Below, one piece after another: positions 43,623 to 53,255 of a stretch of DNA of 64,000 bases. The notes beneath the pieces were generated by a model. It saw nothing but the letters and a program-made list of their open reading frames with translations. It was not told the DNA's origin and searched no databases. The stretch's first letter is position 1, and every line of letters begins with the position of its first letter. The position numbers and the translations under genes are program-made. Source of the stretch: Endozoicomonas sp. 4G (GTDB taxonomy: Bacteria > Pseudomonadota > Gammaproteobacteria > Pseudomonadales > Endozoicomonadaceae); the NCBI RefSeq assembly GCF_023822025.1, contig NZ_CP082909.1:4880001-4944000 (forward strand). The letters are read 5' to 3'.

Positions 43623-44396
43623 ATGTCCGTTATCAACGCCGTTATTAAAAAAATTGCACGTCGATGTCTGCCTGCTACTACCTTGTTTTTTATTTCCAAC
43701 TCTTTGGCGATTACCCCACAGGAAATCACTCCCATGCCGGGAGCTGCGATTGATATAACCGACTCTGAATTCTGTCAAAAGGCTCGCTTTGAGCGCGAAA
43801 ACGCTGTTGGCAAGGAACCCGACCTTTCTAAAATTGATGTGGTTAACGCTCAAGATGCTGCGCTCTGTTTTACCCCGGATGAAAACCTGTTTTTCGTTGC
43901 CAATCAGGAAGCGCAGAATATCCTTGGCCCTCATGCTCCCTGGTATATAGAGATCAGTCGTGAGTTTCGTGCGCGGGTGAAAGAAGCCTGCGAGATCATG
44001 GGCTATCAAAACGACGATGTCAGCCGGTCTTACGATTACTGTATAGAAAACCGCTTTGAAGAACTGATGGGCCCCTACGAAGATAAATATCGAAGGGAAG
44101 CAGGAAACTACGTCAGCAAAAGAAGACAGGTGGCAGAAAGCCTGGTGGTTCGTTGCGATGCCGCGTTAAGTATCAAACGTGCCCGCCTGCCAAGAGACCT
44201 TAAGTTCCCCCTGGCTTACTACGATAAGCGCATCAACGCCCTGCCCAACTGGTATCTGGAAGAAAAACTGGATGACACTGACGCGATCAAAAAGATAGGT
44301 GACCTGAAAGCGAACGAGCTGATGACCGACGTACTGGGTGATGACTGCCCGGGCAACATGGTTTACTGGGTGACCTACAATCCACCGAGCGTTTAA
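43623..44396 (+). CDS. Unknown exported protein between gluQ and cbrX
   Basis: 257 residues from ATG 43623, with AGGGAG six bases upstream. The N-terminus KKIARRCLPATTLFFISNSLA looks like a signal peptide with cleavage near residue 30. The mature part has four to six cysteines (FCQKA, ALCFTP, KEACEIM, YDYCIEN, VRCDAA, DDCPG), suggesting disulfides in the periplasm. No family recognised. It interrupts the usual gluQ-cbrXA order. Confidence 0.7.
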   Translation: MSVINAVIKKIARRCLPATTLFFISNSLAITPQEITPMPGAAIDITDSEFCQKARFERENAVGKEPDLSKIDVVNAQDAALCFTPDENLFFVANQEAQNILGPHAPWYIEISREFRARVKEACEIMGYQNDDVSRSYDYCIENRFEELMGPYEDKYRREAGNYVSKRRQVAESLVVRCDAALSIKRARLPRDLKFPLAYYDKRINALPNWYLEEKLDDTDAIKKIGDLKANELMTDVLGDDCPGNMVYWVTYNPPSV

Positions 44397-44481
44397 TAGA
44401 TGACATTACTCACCCACTTTGCGGTTTACCCCGGCACTGGTTAACATAGACAGCCCGATCTAAAACTCGTACTGAAGTTTC

Positions 44482-44658
44482 ATGTACATCTATCGCCTGG
44501 TTCTGCTTCTGGTTATCAGTATCTACCTGTTCTCTCCCGCCATCATGGGCTGGTGGATTACCACTGGCGACAGCTGGTACCAACCCTGGATTCTCTGGTT
44601 TATCGTCATTCTGGCAGGCTTCCTGCTCCAGCCCAGAGGGAAGTCGGATGAGTTTTGA
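44482..44658 (+). CDS. cbrX: CbrX-like small membrane protein
   Basis: 58 residues with two membrane helices (YRLVLLLVISIYLFSPAIMG and PWILWFIVILAGFLL). Its stop overlaps the cbrA start by 11 bases, so cbrA translation is coupled to it. In Pseudomonas a small gene named cbrX has exactly this size, position and overlap with cbrA. Too short for most gene finders. Confidence 0.8.
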   Translation: MYIYRLVLLLVISIYLFSPAIMGWWITTGDSWYQPWILWFIVILAGFLLQPRGKSDEF

Positions 44659-47638
44659 ACTCGAACAACTTCTTCTTATCAGTGTCGTATACCTGCTGGT
44701 TTTGTTCCTCTGTGCCTGGGCGACCGAGAAAGGCCTGATCCCCGATAAAATCACTCAGCACCCTGCTGTCTACGTTCTGTCTCTGGGGGTCTATGCCTCC
44801 AGCTGGGCCTATTTTGGCAGTCTGGGTATCGCCAGTGAGCACGGTTACGTCTTTCTGGCTTTCTATCTGGGACTGAGTGGCGCTTTCCTTCTGGCTCCGG
44901 TTTTGCTCCATCCCATTCTCAGGATCACCCGTACTTACCAGCTCAGTTCGCTGGCAGACCTTTTTGCGTTCCGGTTCCGAAGCCCGGTAGCCGGTACCCT
45001 GGCCACGTTACTGATGCTGACCGCGATCATGCCTCTGCTATCTTTGCAGATTCAGGCGATATCCGACAGTATTCACCTGATCAGCAAGGAGTACTCTCCG
45101 GAACGACTCGCTGTCGTTTTCTGTGTCATGGTGGCCCTGTTTGCTGTCTTGTTTGGGACCCGGAACCTCTCAACCCGTGACAGGCATCAAGGCCTGGTCA
45201 TGGCAATCGCGGTTGAGTCAGTGGTCAAACTGATGGTTATGATAACCTTGGGACTGGTGATTCTGTTTGAAGTCTTTAATGGTCTTGACGGTGTGGAAGT
45301 CTGGCTCGCTGCCCATCAGGACACACTGATAACCATGCAAACGCCCCTTGAGGATGGCCCCTGGCGCAGTATGTTGCTGATGTTTTTTGCCTCGGCGATT
45401 GTCATGCCACACATGTTCCACATGACCTTTGCTGAGAATCGCAGCCAGCGTTCTCTTCATATTGCCAGCTGGGCGCTCCCCCTGTTTCTGCTGGTGCTGA
45501 GTCTACCCACCCTGCTGATTCTCTGGGCGGGTATCAAGCTGGACAGCCCGGTGGCGGCTGACTACTTCCCACTGTTCATTGGTCAGGCCCTGGATATGCC
45601 CTGGCTGACCATTGTCGCTTATGTAGGAGGACTGGCGGCTGCCAGCGGCCTGACCATTGTGACAATACTGGCCCTGTCTGCAATGATCATGAATCACATC
45701 GTGTTGCCCTATTATCCGCCCCGCCTTCAGGTTGAAGTGAATATCTATCGTTGGCTGACCCGGTTCAAGCGTTGCATTATTCTGGCGCTGATGGCTGGCT
45801 CCTACGGCTTCTATCGAATACTTGAAGCTGAGCACGCGCTCTACAACCTGGGGGCTATTGCCTATGTGGGCGCCCTGCAACTGCTGCCCGGCGCACTTTG
45901 TGTACTGTATTGGCCCAAAGCCAACCATAAAGGGTTTATTGCCGGCCTGATCGGCGGCACCACCTTCTGGTTCTTCACCATGATGCTGCCCCAGATCATC
46001 GATTTCAGTCCCCATAGCTCAACCATGGATGAAGCTCCGAACGCCTTTTACCACTACTTTTATGGGCAATGGCATCATGAGCAGTGGCATCTGCTGGGCA
46101 TGGCCTCTCTGGTCGTCAACGCCGCGCTTATTTATCTGGTCTCCAGCTTCACCCGCATGTCCCCGGAAGAACATTCAGCCGCCAGTGCCTGTCAGGTTGA
46201 GAACAACAGCCGCAACGAGCAAAAAGTACCTGAAGCCAAGTCTGCCCATGATTTCCATGCAATGTTGAGCAAACCCCTGGGAGGACAGGTGGCCCATAAG
46301 GAAGTATCCAGGGCACTGAGCGATCTCAACCTGAGAGAAGATGAAAACCGTCCCCATGCTCTCCGTCGTCTAAGGGAGCGAATTGAGAAAAACCTTTCGG
46401 GTCTGATGGGACCCAGCGTAGCCCATGATATTGTTGACACCTTCCTGCCCTGGGATGAAAGCAAGGGCTACGTTGCCCGGGATATTCATTTCATGGAATC
46501 CCGGCTGGAGGCTTATCACAGTCGATTAAGCGGTCTGGCCGGAGAACTGGACGACCTGCGGCGGTACCACCGGGACATCCTCAATAATCTTCCTATGGCG
46601 CTCTGCTCGGTGGATGCGGCGGGAGACATCATGCTCTGGAATCAGGCTATGAGTCATATGACCGATATCCCGGCCGCTGAGGTTCTGGGCAGTCCCCTGA
46701 ACCGGATTCCAGGGCCCTGGAATAACATTCTCAGCAACTTTGCCCGGATAGACAGTCAACACCTGCCTAAACACGGTATAAAAATGAATGGGCAGTTGCG
46801 TTACTTCAATCTGCACAAGGCTAACCTTGAAGCACCCGCGTCCGGTACCAGTGGCAATAAAGTGATGTTGCTGGAAGATCAGACAGAAAACCAGATGCTT
46901 GAAGATCAACTGTTTCACAGTGAACGTCTGGCTTCCATCGGTCAGCTGGCGGCCGGTGTCGCCCACGAGATTGGTAACCCGGTCACCGCTATTGACTGTC
47001 TGGCCCAGGAGCTGAAAGCCCTGTCGGAAGAGAACGACACCCGGCAAATGGCTGAGCAGGTACTCGAACAAACCAAAAGGGTATCCAGAATCGTACAAAT
47101 GCTGATGAGCTACTCCCACAACGGTAAGCATCGATCAGAAACGGGCACCCATGAACCTGTTGATCTTTTCACCTGCGTCCAGAAGTCCATCAGCCTGTTG
47201 CAACTTGGACGAAAGAGCAGCAATATCAGCTTTCTTAACGTGTGTGATCCAGAACACAGAGTGACAGGTGACCCACAGAAACTGCAACAGGTATTCATCA
47301 ACCTGCTGAGTAATGCCGTGGATGCTTCCGATGAGAACAGTACAATCACTATCAGAACATCGGCCTCTGTCCACACCGTCAAGATTGAAGTAGAAGACCA
47401 GGGTCATGGCATTCCTGCCAACATCAGGGAGCGTCTGTTTGAACCCTTCTTCACTACCAAAGAGGCCGGTAAGGGGACCGGCCTCGGTCTGGCACTTACC
47501 TGGAATATTATTGAAGAGCACTTTGGTACCATCGAGGTCATCAGCCCAATCGATAAAAATCTGGATAAAGGTACACGCTTTGATATTTCCCTGCCGCGTC
47601 ATGAGCCGCAGAGCATCAGGCAGCAGCATGGTTATTGA
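44648..47638 (+). CDS. cbrA: CbrA-type sensor histidine kinase with SSS transporter domain
   Basis: 996 residues. Residues 1-500 form about 13 membrane helices of the sodium:solute symporter family (ASSWAYFGSLGIASEHG, SLADLFAFRF). A PAS domain follows near 655-760, then HisKA with the phospho-His in GVAHEIGNP near 772, and HATPase with FINLLSNAVDAS, DQGHGIP and GTGLGLAL. In Pseudomonas CbrA takes up histidine and signals carbon/nitrogen balance to CbrB. It is coupled to cbrX upstream and precedes cbrB by 43 bases. Confidence 0.95.
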   Translation: MSFELEQLLLISVVYLLVLFLCAWATEKGLIPDKITQHPAVYVLSLGVYASSWAYFGSLGIASEHGYVFLAFYLGLSGAFLLAPVLLHPILRITRTYQLSSLADLFAFRFRSPVAGTLATLLMLTAIMPLLSLQIQAISDSIHLISKEYSPERLAVVFCVMVALFAVLFGTRNLSTRDRHQGLVMAIAVESVVKLMVMITLGLVILFEVFNGLDGVEVWLAAHQDTLITMQTPLEDGPWRSMLLMFFASAIVMPHMFHMTFAENRSQRSLHIASWALPLFLLVLSLPTLLILWAGIKLDSPVAADYFPLFIGQALDMPWLTIVAYVGGLAAASGLTIVTILALSAMIMNHIVLPYYPPRLQVEVNIYRWLTRFKRCIILALMAGSYGFYRILEAEHALYNLGAIAYVGALQLLPGALCVLYWPKANHKGFIAGLIGGTTFWFFTMMLPQIIDFSPHSSTMDEAPNAFYHYFYGQWHHEQWHLLGMASLVVNAALIYLVSSFTRMSPEEHSAASACQVENNSRNEQKVPEAKSAHDFHAMLSKPLGGQVAHKEVSRALSDLNLREDENRPHALRRLRERIEKNLSGLMGPSVAHDIVDTFLPWDESKGYVARDIHFMESRLEAYHSRLSGLAGELDDLRRYHRDILNNLPMALCSVDAAGDIMLWNQAMSHMTDIPAAEVLGSPLNRIPGPWNNILSNFARIDSQHLPKHGIKMNGQLRYFNLHKANLEAPASGTSGNKVMLLEDQTENQMLEDQLFHSERLASIGQLAAGVAHEIGNPVTAIDCLAQELKALSEENDTRQMAEQVLEQTKRVSRIVQMLMSYSHNGKHRSETGTHEPVDLFTCVQKSISLLQLGRKSSNISFLNVCDPEHRVTGDPQKLQQVFINLLSNAVDASDENSTITIRTSASVHTVKIEVEDQGHGIPANIRERLFEPFFTTKEAGKGTGLGLALTWNIIEEHFGTIEVISPIDKNLDKGTRFDISLPRHEPQSIRQQHGY

Positions 47639-47681
47639 CTTATCAGCCCCGTGAATTATTGGGGCAGGAGGGGGAAACCGT

Positions 47682-49043
47682 ATGAACCAGGGCAATATTC
47701 TCATTGTTGAGGACGAAGAAATTATTCGAGCCTCCCTGAAAAGACTGCTGGAAAGAAACGATTACAAAGTCAGTGAAGCAGGCTCTGTCCACGAAGCTGA
47801 GCTGTCGTATACATTAAAAGACTTTGACCTGATCATCAGTGACTTGCGTCTGCCCGGCTCACCCGGTACCGAAATGATCCACCTGGCTGAAGGCGTACCG
47901 GTCCTCATTATGACCAGCTATGCCAGTCTCAACTCCGCTGTCAGCACCATGAAAATGGGTGCCGTTGACTATATCGCCAAACCCTTTGATCACTCCGAAA
48001 TGCTGCATCGTGTTGCCGCGATTATGGTACGCAAACCCGCTGCACCTGAGCCATCGGTTTGCGACGCACAGACGGGATACAACGGGATTCTGGGACACTG
48101 TGATGCCATGAAACTGCTGTTCAAACGCATCCAGAAAGTGGCTCCCACCGATGCCACGGTTCTGATTCAGGGTGAATCGGGAACGGGCAAAGAACTGGTC
48201 GCCAGAGCACTCCACGAGAACAGCCGCCGGGCCAATGGCCCGATGATCTCCGTCAACTGTGCCGCAATCCCGGAGACACTGATTGAATCGGAACTGTTTG
48301 GTCACGAGAAGGGTTCCTTTACCGGCGCCACAGCGGCCCGAACCGGCCTGATTGAAGCCGCCAATGCCGGTACCCTGTTCCTTGATGAAATCGGTGAACT
48401 GCCTCTGGAGGCTCAGGCTCGATTGCTCCGGGTTCTGCAGGAAGGAGAAATCAGAAAGGTCGGCTCCGTGCAATCCCAGAAAGTCGATGTACGACTGATT
48501 GCCGCTACCCACAGAAACCTGCGCCAGCTCTCTGTAAGCGGTGATTTCCGTGAAGACCTCTACTATCGATTGAAAGTGGTAGAGCTGAGAATTCCGGCTT
48601 TACGTGAACGGGGCAACGACGTATTAATGCTCGCGGAAAAGCTGCTGGAAAAAATCTGTAACAAAATGGAGCTGGAAGTGTATTCCTACTCTCCTGAAGC
48701 CATGGCAGCTATCTGTCAGCATCAGTGGCCGGGAAATGTACGAGAACTGGAACATGCCATTGAGCGAGCGGTTATTCTCTGTGACGACGACATCATTACG
48801 CCTGAGACTCTGGATCTGGATGTGCATGTCAAGTCGACTCTGTTCAGGACTGATGCCGGCAGAAACCACGTGGTTGAGACTCAGGATGGTTTGTCTCTGG
48901 AAGATTACTTTCAGCGCTTTGTGCTTGAGCATCAGGATCAAATGACCGAAACCGACCTGGCCCAGAAACTCGGCATCAGTCGTAAAACACTCTGGGAGAG
49001 ACGACAACGACTGGGTATTCCCAGGAAAAAGGCTTCGGCCTGA
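47682..49043 (+). CDS. cbrB: CbrB-type sigma-54 response regulator
   Basis: 453 residues. Receiver domain with phosphorylated D54 (IISDLRLPG), then an AAA+ sigma-54 activator with Walker A GESGTGKE near 165 and a contact loop reading GSFTGA instead of the usual GAFTGA. Walker B is LFLDEIGEL, and the Fis-type helix-turn-helix [21 protein letters not shown] ends it. It drives sigma-54 promoters, in Pseudomonas the CrcZ small RNA and amino-acid catabolism. In Pseudomonas pcnB follows; here it does not. Confidence 0.94.
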   Translation: MNQGNILIVEDEEIIRASLKRLLERNDYKVSEAGSVHEAELSYTLKDFDLIISDLRLPGSPGTEMIHLAEGVPVLIMTSYASLNSAVSTMKMGAVDYIAKPFDHSEMLHRVAAIMVRKPAAPEPSVCDAQTGYNGILGHCDAMKLLFKRIQKVAPTDATVLIQGESGTGKELVARALHENSRRANGPMISVNCAAIPETLIESELFGHEKGSFTGATAARTGLIEAANAGTLFLDEIGELPLEAQARLLRVLQEGEIRKVGSVQSQKVDVRLIAATHRNLRQLSVSGDFREDLYYRLKVVELRIPALRERGNDVLMLAEKLLEKICNKMELEVYSYSPEAMAAICQHQWPGNVRELEHAIERAVILCDDDIITPETLDLDVHVKSTLFRTDAGRNHVVETQDGLSLEDYFQRFVLEHQDQMTETDLAQKLGISRKTLWERRQRLGIPRKKASA

Positions 49044-49220
49044 GCCTGGCCAATTTCAATGAGAAGCTTATGCTAATTGAGGATAAATTACTTTTATAAG
49101 CATGTAACTGCTCTTTCATAACAGATCAAGCTATTAAATCAATGGGGATACACCTGAACACTGCCTATAATCTTTCCGTTGCTTTCGCAACCATTCAATA
49201 TCTTCATTGAGAGGATGGTC

Positions 49221-49775
49221 ATGAATTCGCTACAACCAAACGGCTTATGTCGTAGGGCTTCTCTTATCGCAGTGTCAGGTCTGTTCATTGGCTTCGCACC
49301 ACTCAGTCACGCCGATTATGCAGACATAGCAACCTCAAAGGTAAGAGCTGTTTTTGATCAGGGTGTTGGTTTGCATGGAACCGTTGATTTTGGCAAATGT
49401 GTAATACAAGCCGGTTCCGACGGCACCACGCCGGAAAACAAAATACCGGCAAGAATCTTTTCGAGTCAGCACGAGGGCTATATCAAGGATGTGAGCGTCA
49501 GTCTGGATAATACTCGCCTTGCCAGACTGCACTTTGATGAAATGATCAGCCCCACCTTTCTGGTACGATCTGAAGACCTTAGAATCACACCAGAAATCCG
49601 GCCGGGCTGGGTAATCATGGAATTCAGGTTTAGCCTGGGAACGTACATGGAGGCCAAAGTTCAGCTCAGTCCTAACCTGATGTGGACCTGGCACTGCGGT
49701 GATTCTGCCATCAACATAACTAATCGGTTCCCTCAGGCCGATGAAGTTTCCAATAAATCGTCTGGAGAGCTGTAG
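49221..49775 (+). CDS. Unknown secreted protein
   Basis: 184 residues from ATG 49221, nine bases after AGAGGA; two earlier starts are possible. A signal peptide (CRRASLIAVSGLFIGFAPLSHA) would be cut after residue 31. The mature protein has two Cys (FGKCVI and WTWHCGD) and beta-rich sequence. No family recognised. It is convergent with the coiled-coil pair. Confidence 0.65.
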   Translation: MNSLQPNGLCRRASLIAVSGLFIGFAPLSHADYADIATSKVRAVFDQGVGLHGTVDFGKCVIQAGSDGTTPENKIPARIFSSQHEGYIKDVSVSLDNTRLARLHFDEMISPTFLVRSEDLRITPEIRPGWVIMEFRFSLGTYMEAKVQLSPNLMWTWHCGDSAINITNRFPQADEVSNKSSGEL

Positions 49776-49783
49776 CAGCGTTT

Positions 49784-50134
49784 TCAGGAGCCAGATTTGA
49801 GCTGGGCAATTTTCAGCTCGTTTCTGGCTCCCTTAAGATGGCTGATGGCATCCAGCTCCATTTTCTGTAACCTGGATTCCTGGGCCATCTGTTCACGGTA
49901 CGCAGCCTCGGCATCAACCAGCTCGGATTTAAGCGCATCCATTTTCTTCGCCAGTTCTTCATCAGCTTCCTGACTGGCTTCCAGCATGGCCATCTGGCTA
50001 TTCAGTCGGGTCAGCTTTTCGGAGCATTCGCCAACTCTGTGCTGGATTTCTTCCAGATTTTTCAAAATGGAGGCTTCAAAGGCTTCAGCCTCACTCACCC
50101 GATGCTGGAGCCGTTGCAGATGATCAGATTGCAT
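49784..50134 (-). CDS. Small coiled-coil protein
   Basis: 116 residues, one long amphipathic coiled coil (LQHRVSEAEAFEASILKNLE ... EYREQ-type heptads). It starts eight bases after the 519-residue gene and belongs to its operon. It may be a chaperone or partner of that protein. No family recognised. Confidence 0.65.
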   Translation of the reverse strand: MQSDHLQRLQHRVSEAEAFEASILKNLEEIQHRVGECSEKLTRLNSQMAMLEASQEADEELAKKMDALKSELVDAEAAYREQMAQESRLQKMELDAISHLKGARNELKIAQLKSGS

Positions 50135-50142
50135 GAATAGTG

Positions 50143-51702
50143 TTATTTCCTCGCTACTGCTTTATCAATTCTTTCTATGTCTTTTTTCACCGACAGGGGA
50201 TATTGCTGCTGAATCTCAACCATGCTATCGCCAAACATAATATGTTCAATAAAGCCTCGGTCAAACTGTTTAAATTTTTCGGGATCTTTCATGGCACCCA
50301 ACAGGCAGGCACTGAGGTTGGACCTGAGTCTGAGCTGCTCCTTCACATTCAGGCCTGAAGCCGTGATATCGGCCAACACCTGTCGGTAATCGTTGGGCTT
50401 GGACAGATTTTCCATGGCCTTTTCCAGCGCCTGGGTATCCATTCCTTTATGAGGCGTTATGCCTTTGAGAAAAGCCCTCATCTGGGTCTTGCCGGGCTTC
50501 AGTGGAAGCGGTTCTGATGGGCTGAAACTGGCCTTGTCGGATGGGATATGGGTCACCGTTTCGTCTTTGTTTAACCGTTTTTCTCGACTTTGCGTTTTCT
50601 CTGGCAGTCTGGTTTTTTTCCGGGAAGCCTGTTTTTCTGCTCTCTCCTGTTGCCTGATAGTGCTATCGATTGCTTTTTGCGCCTGCTTTTTTGCTTTTTC
50701 AGATTTTCGAGCCGATTTCACTTTTTCCTTTAATGAAGCCACCTCGACCTCCAGCCGTTTTGCTTCAGTTTTGGCTTCTGAAATACGATTCGTAACCAGG
50801 GTTTTTATGGGCGCGGTATCAATACCATGCTTCATCTGCTTTTCATCGGCTTTAGCCAGTAACTTCTCACCATGAGACGCCACACCGTTGGCCTTCTTCA
50901 GAGCCCTTTGTAAAGACTTGAGTTCTTCTCCCAATCCTTTGCTGGACTGATCTTTAGCTTTTACCACCTTACTGCAAATTTTGGCTACCGACCTACCCAG
51001 AGACAATGTCTCTTTCTGCAATCTTTCCAGCGCCTGATGGGCTTTCTTATCTGCTTTGGCAGCTTTCTTTTGCTCTGCTTTCAGATCCTTTTGCGCCCGC
51101 TCCAGACCCTTCACTTCCTGCTTTCGTGTATTTACCAGCTGGTCGGCGTCCTGAGCTGCGCTGAATGCTTCGCTTTCAGCCCTGGTCATTCTCTTACCGC
51201 CCAGTCCCAGTTCCAGCAAGTTCTCTTCCAGTACTCCCTGTTTGGCCAGATTGTGAGCCTCTGACTGAAGCCCTTTGGCCTCTTTCAATGATTTATTGGC
51301 ATTTTTCAGAGCTGCTGTCAGGGCATCTTTGCTGCTTTTGTCGACGCTGGGTCTTACTTTCGATCTTTCCAGAGAAATTCTTTTTCTAACATCACTGACT
51401 CTGAATAAAAGTTGATCTTCGCGGGAAGGTCCTGAAGGCAATAGCTTCTTCACATCACCGGGTGAAGCCGCCTGAATATCGAATTCCGACAGACTTTTGC
51501 CAGAGAGTCTCGAAGGCTCAAGGCTGCCATTATTCAGGCGGACTTTTGGATCAACAGTGGTTATAGATTGACGATTAAGACGACCAGGATTGTCAGCTTC
51601 CTGCCGGGTAACAGGCGCTGAATCCATTCCTGAGGTTTTAGGGAGGGTTGGGGATATCCCTGCTTGTGAAATGCTGGAGTGAGGCATCTGGTTCCTGACC
51701 AT
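50143..51702 (-). CDS. Lys/Glu-rich coiled-coil protein, possible effector
   Basis: 519 residues. The first 110 are Ser/Pro-rich and look disordered. Residues 120-370 form long Lys/Ala/Glu coiled coils. A small globular end follows (about 395-519: PHKGMDTQALEKAMENL, LRLRSNLSACLLGAMKDP, FGDSMVEIQQQYPLSV). There is no signal peptide or membrane segment. A disordered N-terminus, coils and a small partner gene are the layout of many type III secreted proteins, which is only suggestive. It recalls the coiled-coil gene at 4238-7819 in style, not clearly in sequence. Confidence 0.65.
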   Translation of the reverse strand: MVRNQMPHSSISQAGISPTLPKTSGMDSAPVTRQEADNPGRLNRQSITTVDPKVRLNNGSLEPSRLSGKSLSEFDIQAASPGDVKKLLPSGPSREDQLLFRVSDVRKRISLERSKVRPSVDKSSKDALTAALKNANKSLKEAKGLQSEAHNLAKQGVLEENLLELGLGGKRMTRAESEAFSAAQDADQLVNTRKQEVKGLERAQKDLKAEQKKAAKADKKAHQALERLQKETLSLGRSVAKICSKVVKAKDQSSKGLGEELKSLQRALKKANGVASHGEKLLAKADEKQMKHGIDTAPIKTLVTNRISEAKTEAKRLEVEVASLKEKVKSARKSEKAKKQAQKAIDSTIRQQERAEKQASRKKTRLPEKTQSREKRLNKDETVTHIPSDKASFSPSEPLPLKPGKTQMRAFLKGITPHKGMDTQALEKAMENLSKPNDYRQVLADITASGLNVKEQLRLRSNLSACLLGAMKDPEKFKQFDRGFIEHIMFGDSMVEIQQQYPLSVKKDIERIDKAVARK

Positions 51703-51789
51703 TCTGTAAACGGGCCTCAGAGAAGAGGCCCTTTATTTTTAATCTAGTCCAGTCGCCGATTCAGTCAGTGCTTTAAAGCAACTATCAAG

Positions 51790-53064
51790 TTAAGTACTCA
51801 TTATTTTGATGATTAATTTATCAGCATTGGCCAGTCCATCATTGGCAATGTGACCAATATTGTCGATAGTGCTCTCCACGGAATCTTCAATAATGCCTTC
51901 GTGGGAGGTAATACGGACGCCATTCATTGCCATAATAGCGGACTTAACGGCGGCCTGGGCTGAAGTAGAAACTTTCAGGGAGCAGCCCGATCCTGCACCG
52001 TCGCACAAAACACCAGTGACATCACCGAAGATATTAAAAATCGCCGATTCAACCTCTTTTTCACCTCCCCCCATCAGCCAGGTGATGGCGGCAGAGGCAC
52101 CGACCGCAGCGGTAGTGGCGGCGCAGAAGGCGGACAACACATGCATGTGCGATTTAATGTGAATGGCAATCAGGTGGCTCATAATCAGGGCGCGGACCAG
52201 TTGGCTCTCTTGCGCACCAATGCAGTTCGCGACAGCGACCACCGGCATGGTGGCAGCAATGCCCTGGTTACCACTGCCGGAATTACTCATGGCGGGCAGC
52301 ATGGCACCCCCCATCCGGGCGTCAGAAGCGGCGGCAGAACGAATCATTGCCTGTGACATCAGGTCGCGGGTGGACAATCCGTCGACCGTGGAGTCCCGCA
52401 GCACCTTACCAATTTTCAAGCCATAATCCTGTTCCAGTCCAAGATCACTTAAGGCGCAGTTAAGCTCTGAGGCTTTTAGAATAAAAGTGAGTTTCTCCAC
52501 ATCTGCCTGGGTGGCAAATTCGTAGATGGCAGAAATACTGAGGTCCGGTTTCTCTTTTTCTTCAACAGGCTTATCAGTATCTGCGGTGCTTGCTATAACT
52601 TTGCCGTTTAAAGACTGAAAGGCAATGTTGGTATGGTAATCCTGAATCACCACGGTCGCGGTGTCCTTGCCGGCGTAGGCAATTACTTTAACGTAAAGAA
52701 TCGACGGAGAATCCACTTGGGATAACTGTATCCTGCCATCGTCAACCATCTGTCTGGCTATGGCGACATTGGCAGGGTTGGCATTATCGAGTACCTCAAG
52801 ACCTTTATCCGGATCACCGCACACCGCACCCAGGGCGGCAGCAATTAATAGCCCTGTTTCACCGGTGCCAGGAATGCCCACTCCCATACCGTTTTTTAAC
52901 AGATTGCCGCTGACCATAACCTCCATCCGCTCCACCGTCTGGTCGAGGAGCTGGACTGCTTTAGCACAAGCCAGTGCGGTGGAAACAGGTTCCGTACAAC
53001 CAAGCGCCGGTGTCACTTGCTCTTGAATCAGATCCCGATAAGTAGACCATTTATCTTGCCACAT
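51790..53064 (-). CDS. cyuA: L-cysteine desulfidase CyuA (UPF0597, YhaM)
   Basis: 424 residues, normal length. The N-terminal ALGCTEPVSTALACAKA carries the first iron-sulfur Cys. Others lie in VANCIGAQ, LSAFCAATTAAVG and GVLCDGAGSGCSLK. The enzyme breaks L-cysteine into pyruvate, ammonia and sulfide through a 4Fe-4S cluster. It often lies beside a serine/cysteine transporter; none is seen here. The 190 bp upstream carry its promoter region. Confidence 0.9.
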   Translation of the reverse strand: MWQDKWSTYRDLIQEQVTPALGCTEPVSTALACAKAVQLLDQTVERMEVMVSGNLLKNGMGVGIPGTGETGLLIAAALGAVCGDPDKGLEVLDNANPANVAIARQMVDDGRIQLSQVDSPSILYVKVIAYAGKDTATVVIQDYHTNIAFQSLNGKVIASTADTDKPVEEKEKPDLSISAIYEFATQADVEKLTFILKASELNCALSDLGLEQDYGLKIGKVLRDSTVDGLSTRDLMSQAMIRSAAASDARMGGAMLPAMSNSGSGNQGIAATMPVVAVANCIGAQESQLVRALIMSHLIAIHIKSHMHVLSAFCAATTAAVGASAAITWLMGGGEKEVESAIFNIFGDVTGVLCDGAGSGCSLKVSTSAQAAVKSAIMAMNGVRITSHEGIIEDSVESTIDNIGHIANDGLANADKLIIKIMST

Positions 53065-53255
53065 ACGATGACTCCTTGCGTTGACCCTTGAAAGCAGACG
53101 ACACTGGTAATCCCGTCTGCATGATCAGTCACTGAAGTCAGTTTATCGTGAATTAAAGGGAAAAATTGTTCATTTTTTGCCCCATAAAACCCTATTTACG
53201 ATCAATTTATTTCCCATTTATTGGCTTTTGAGAAAAAATAGATCGACGACTAAGG

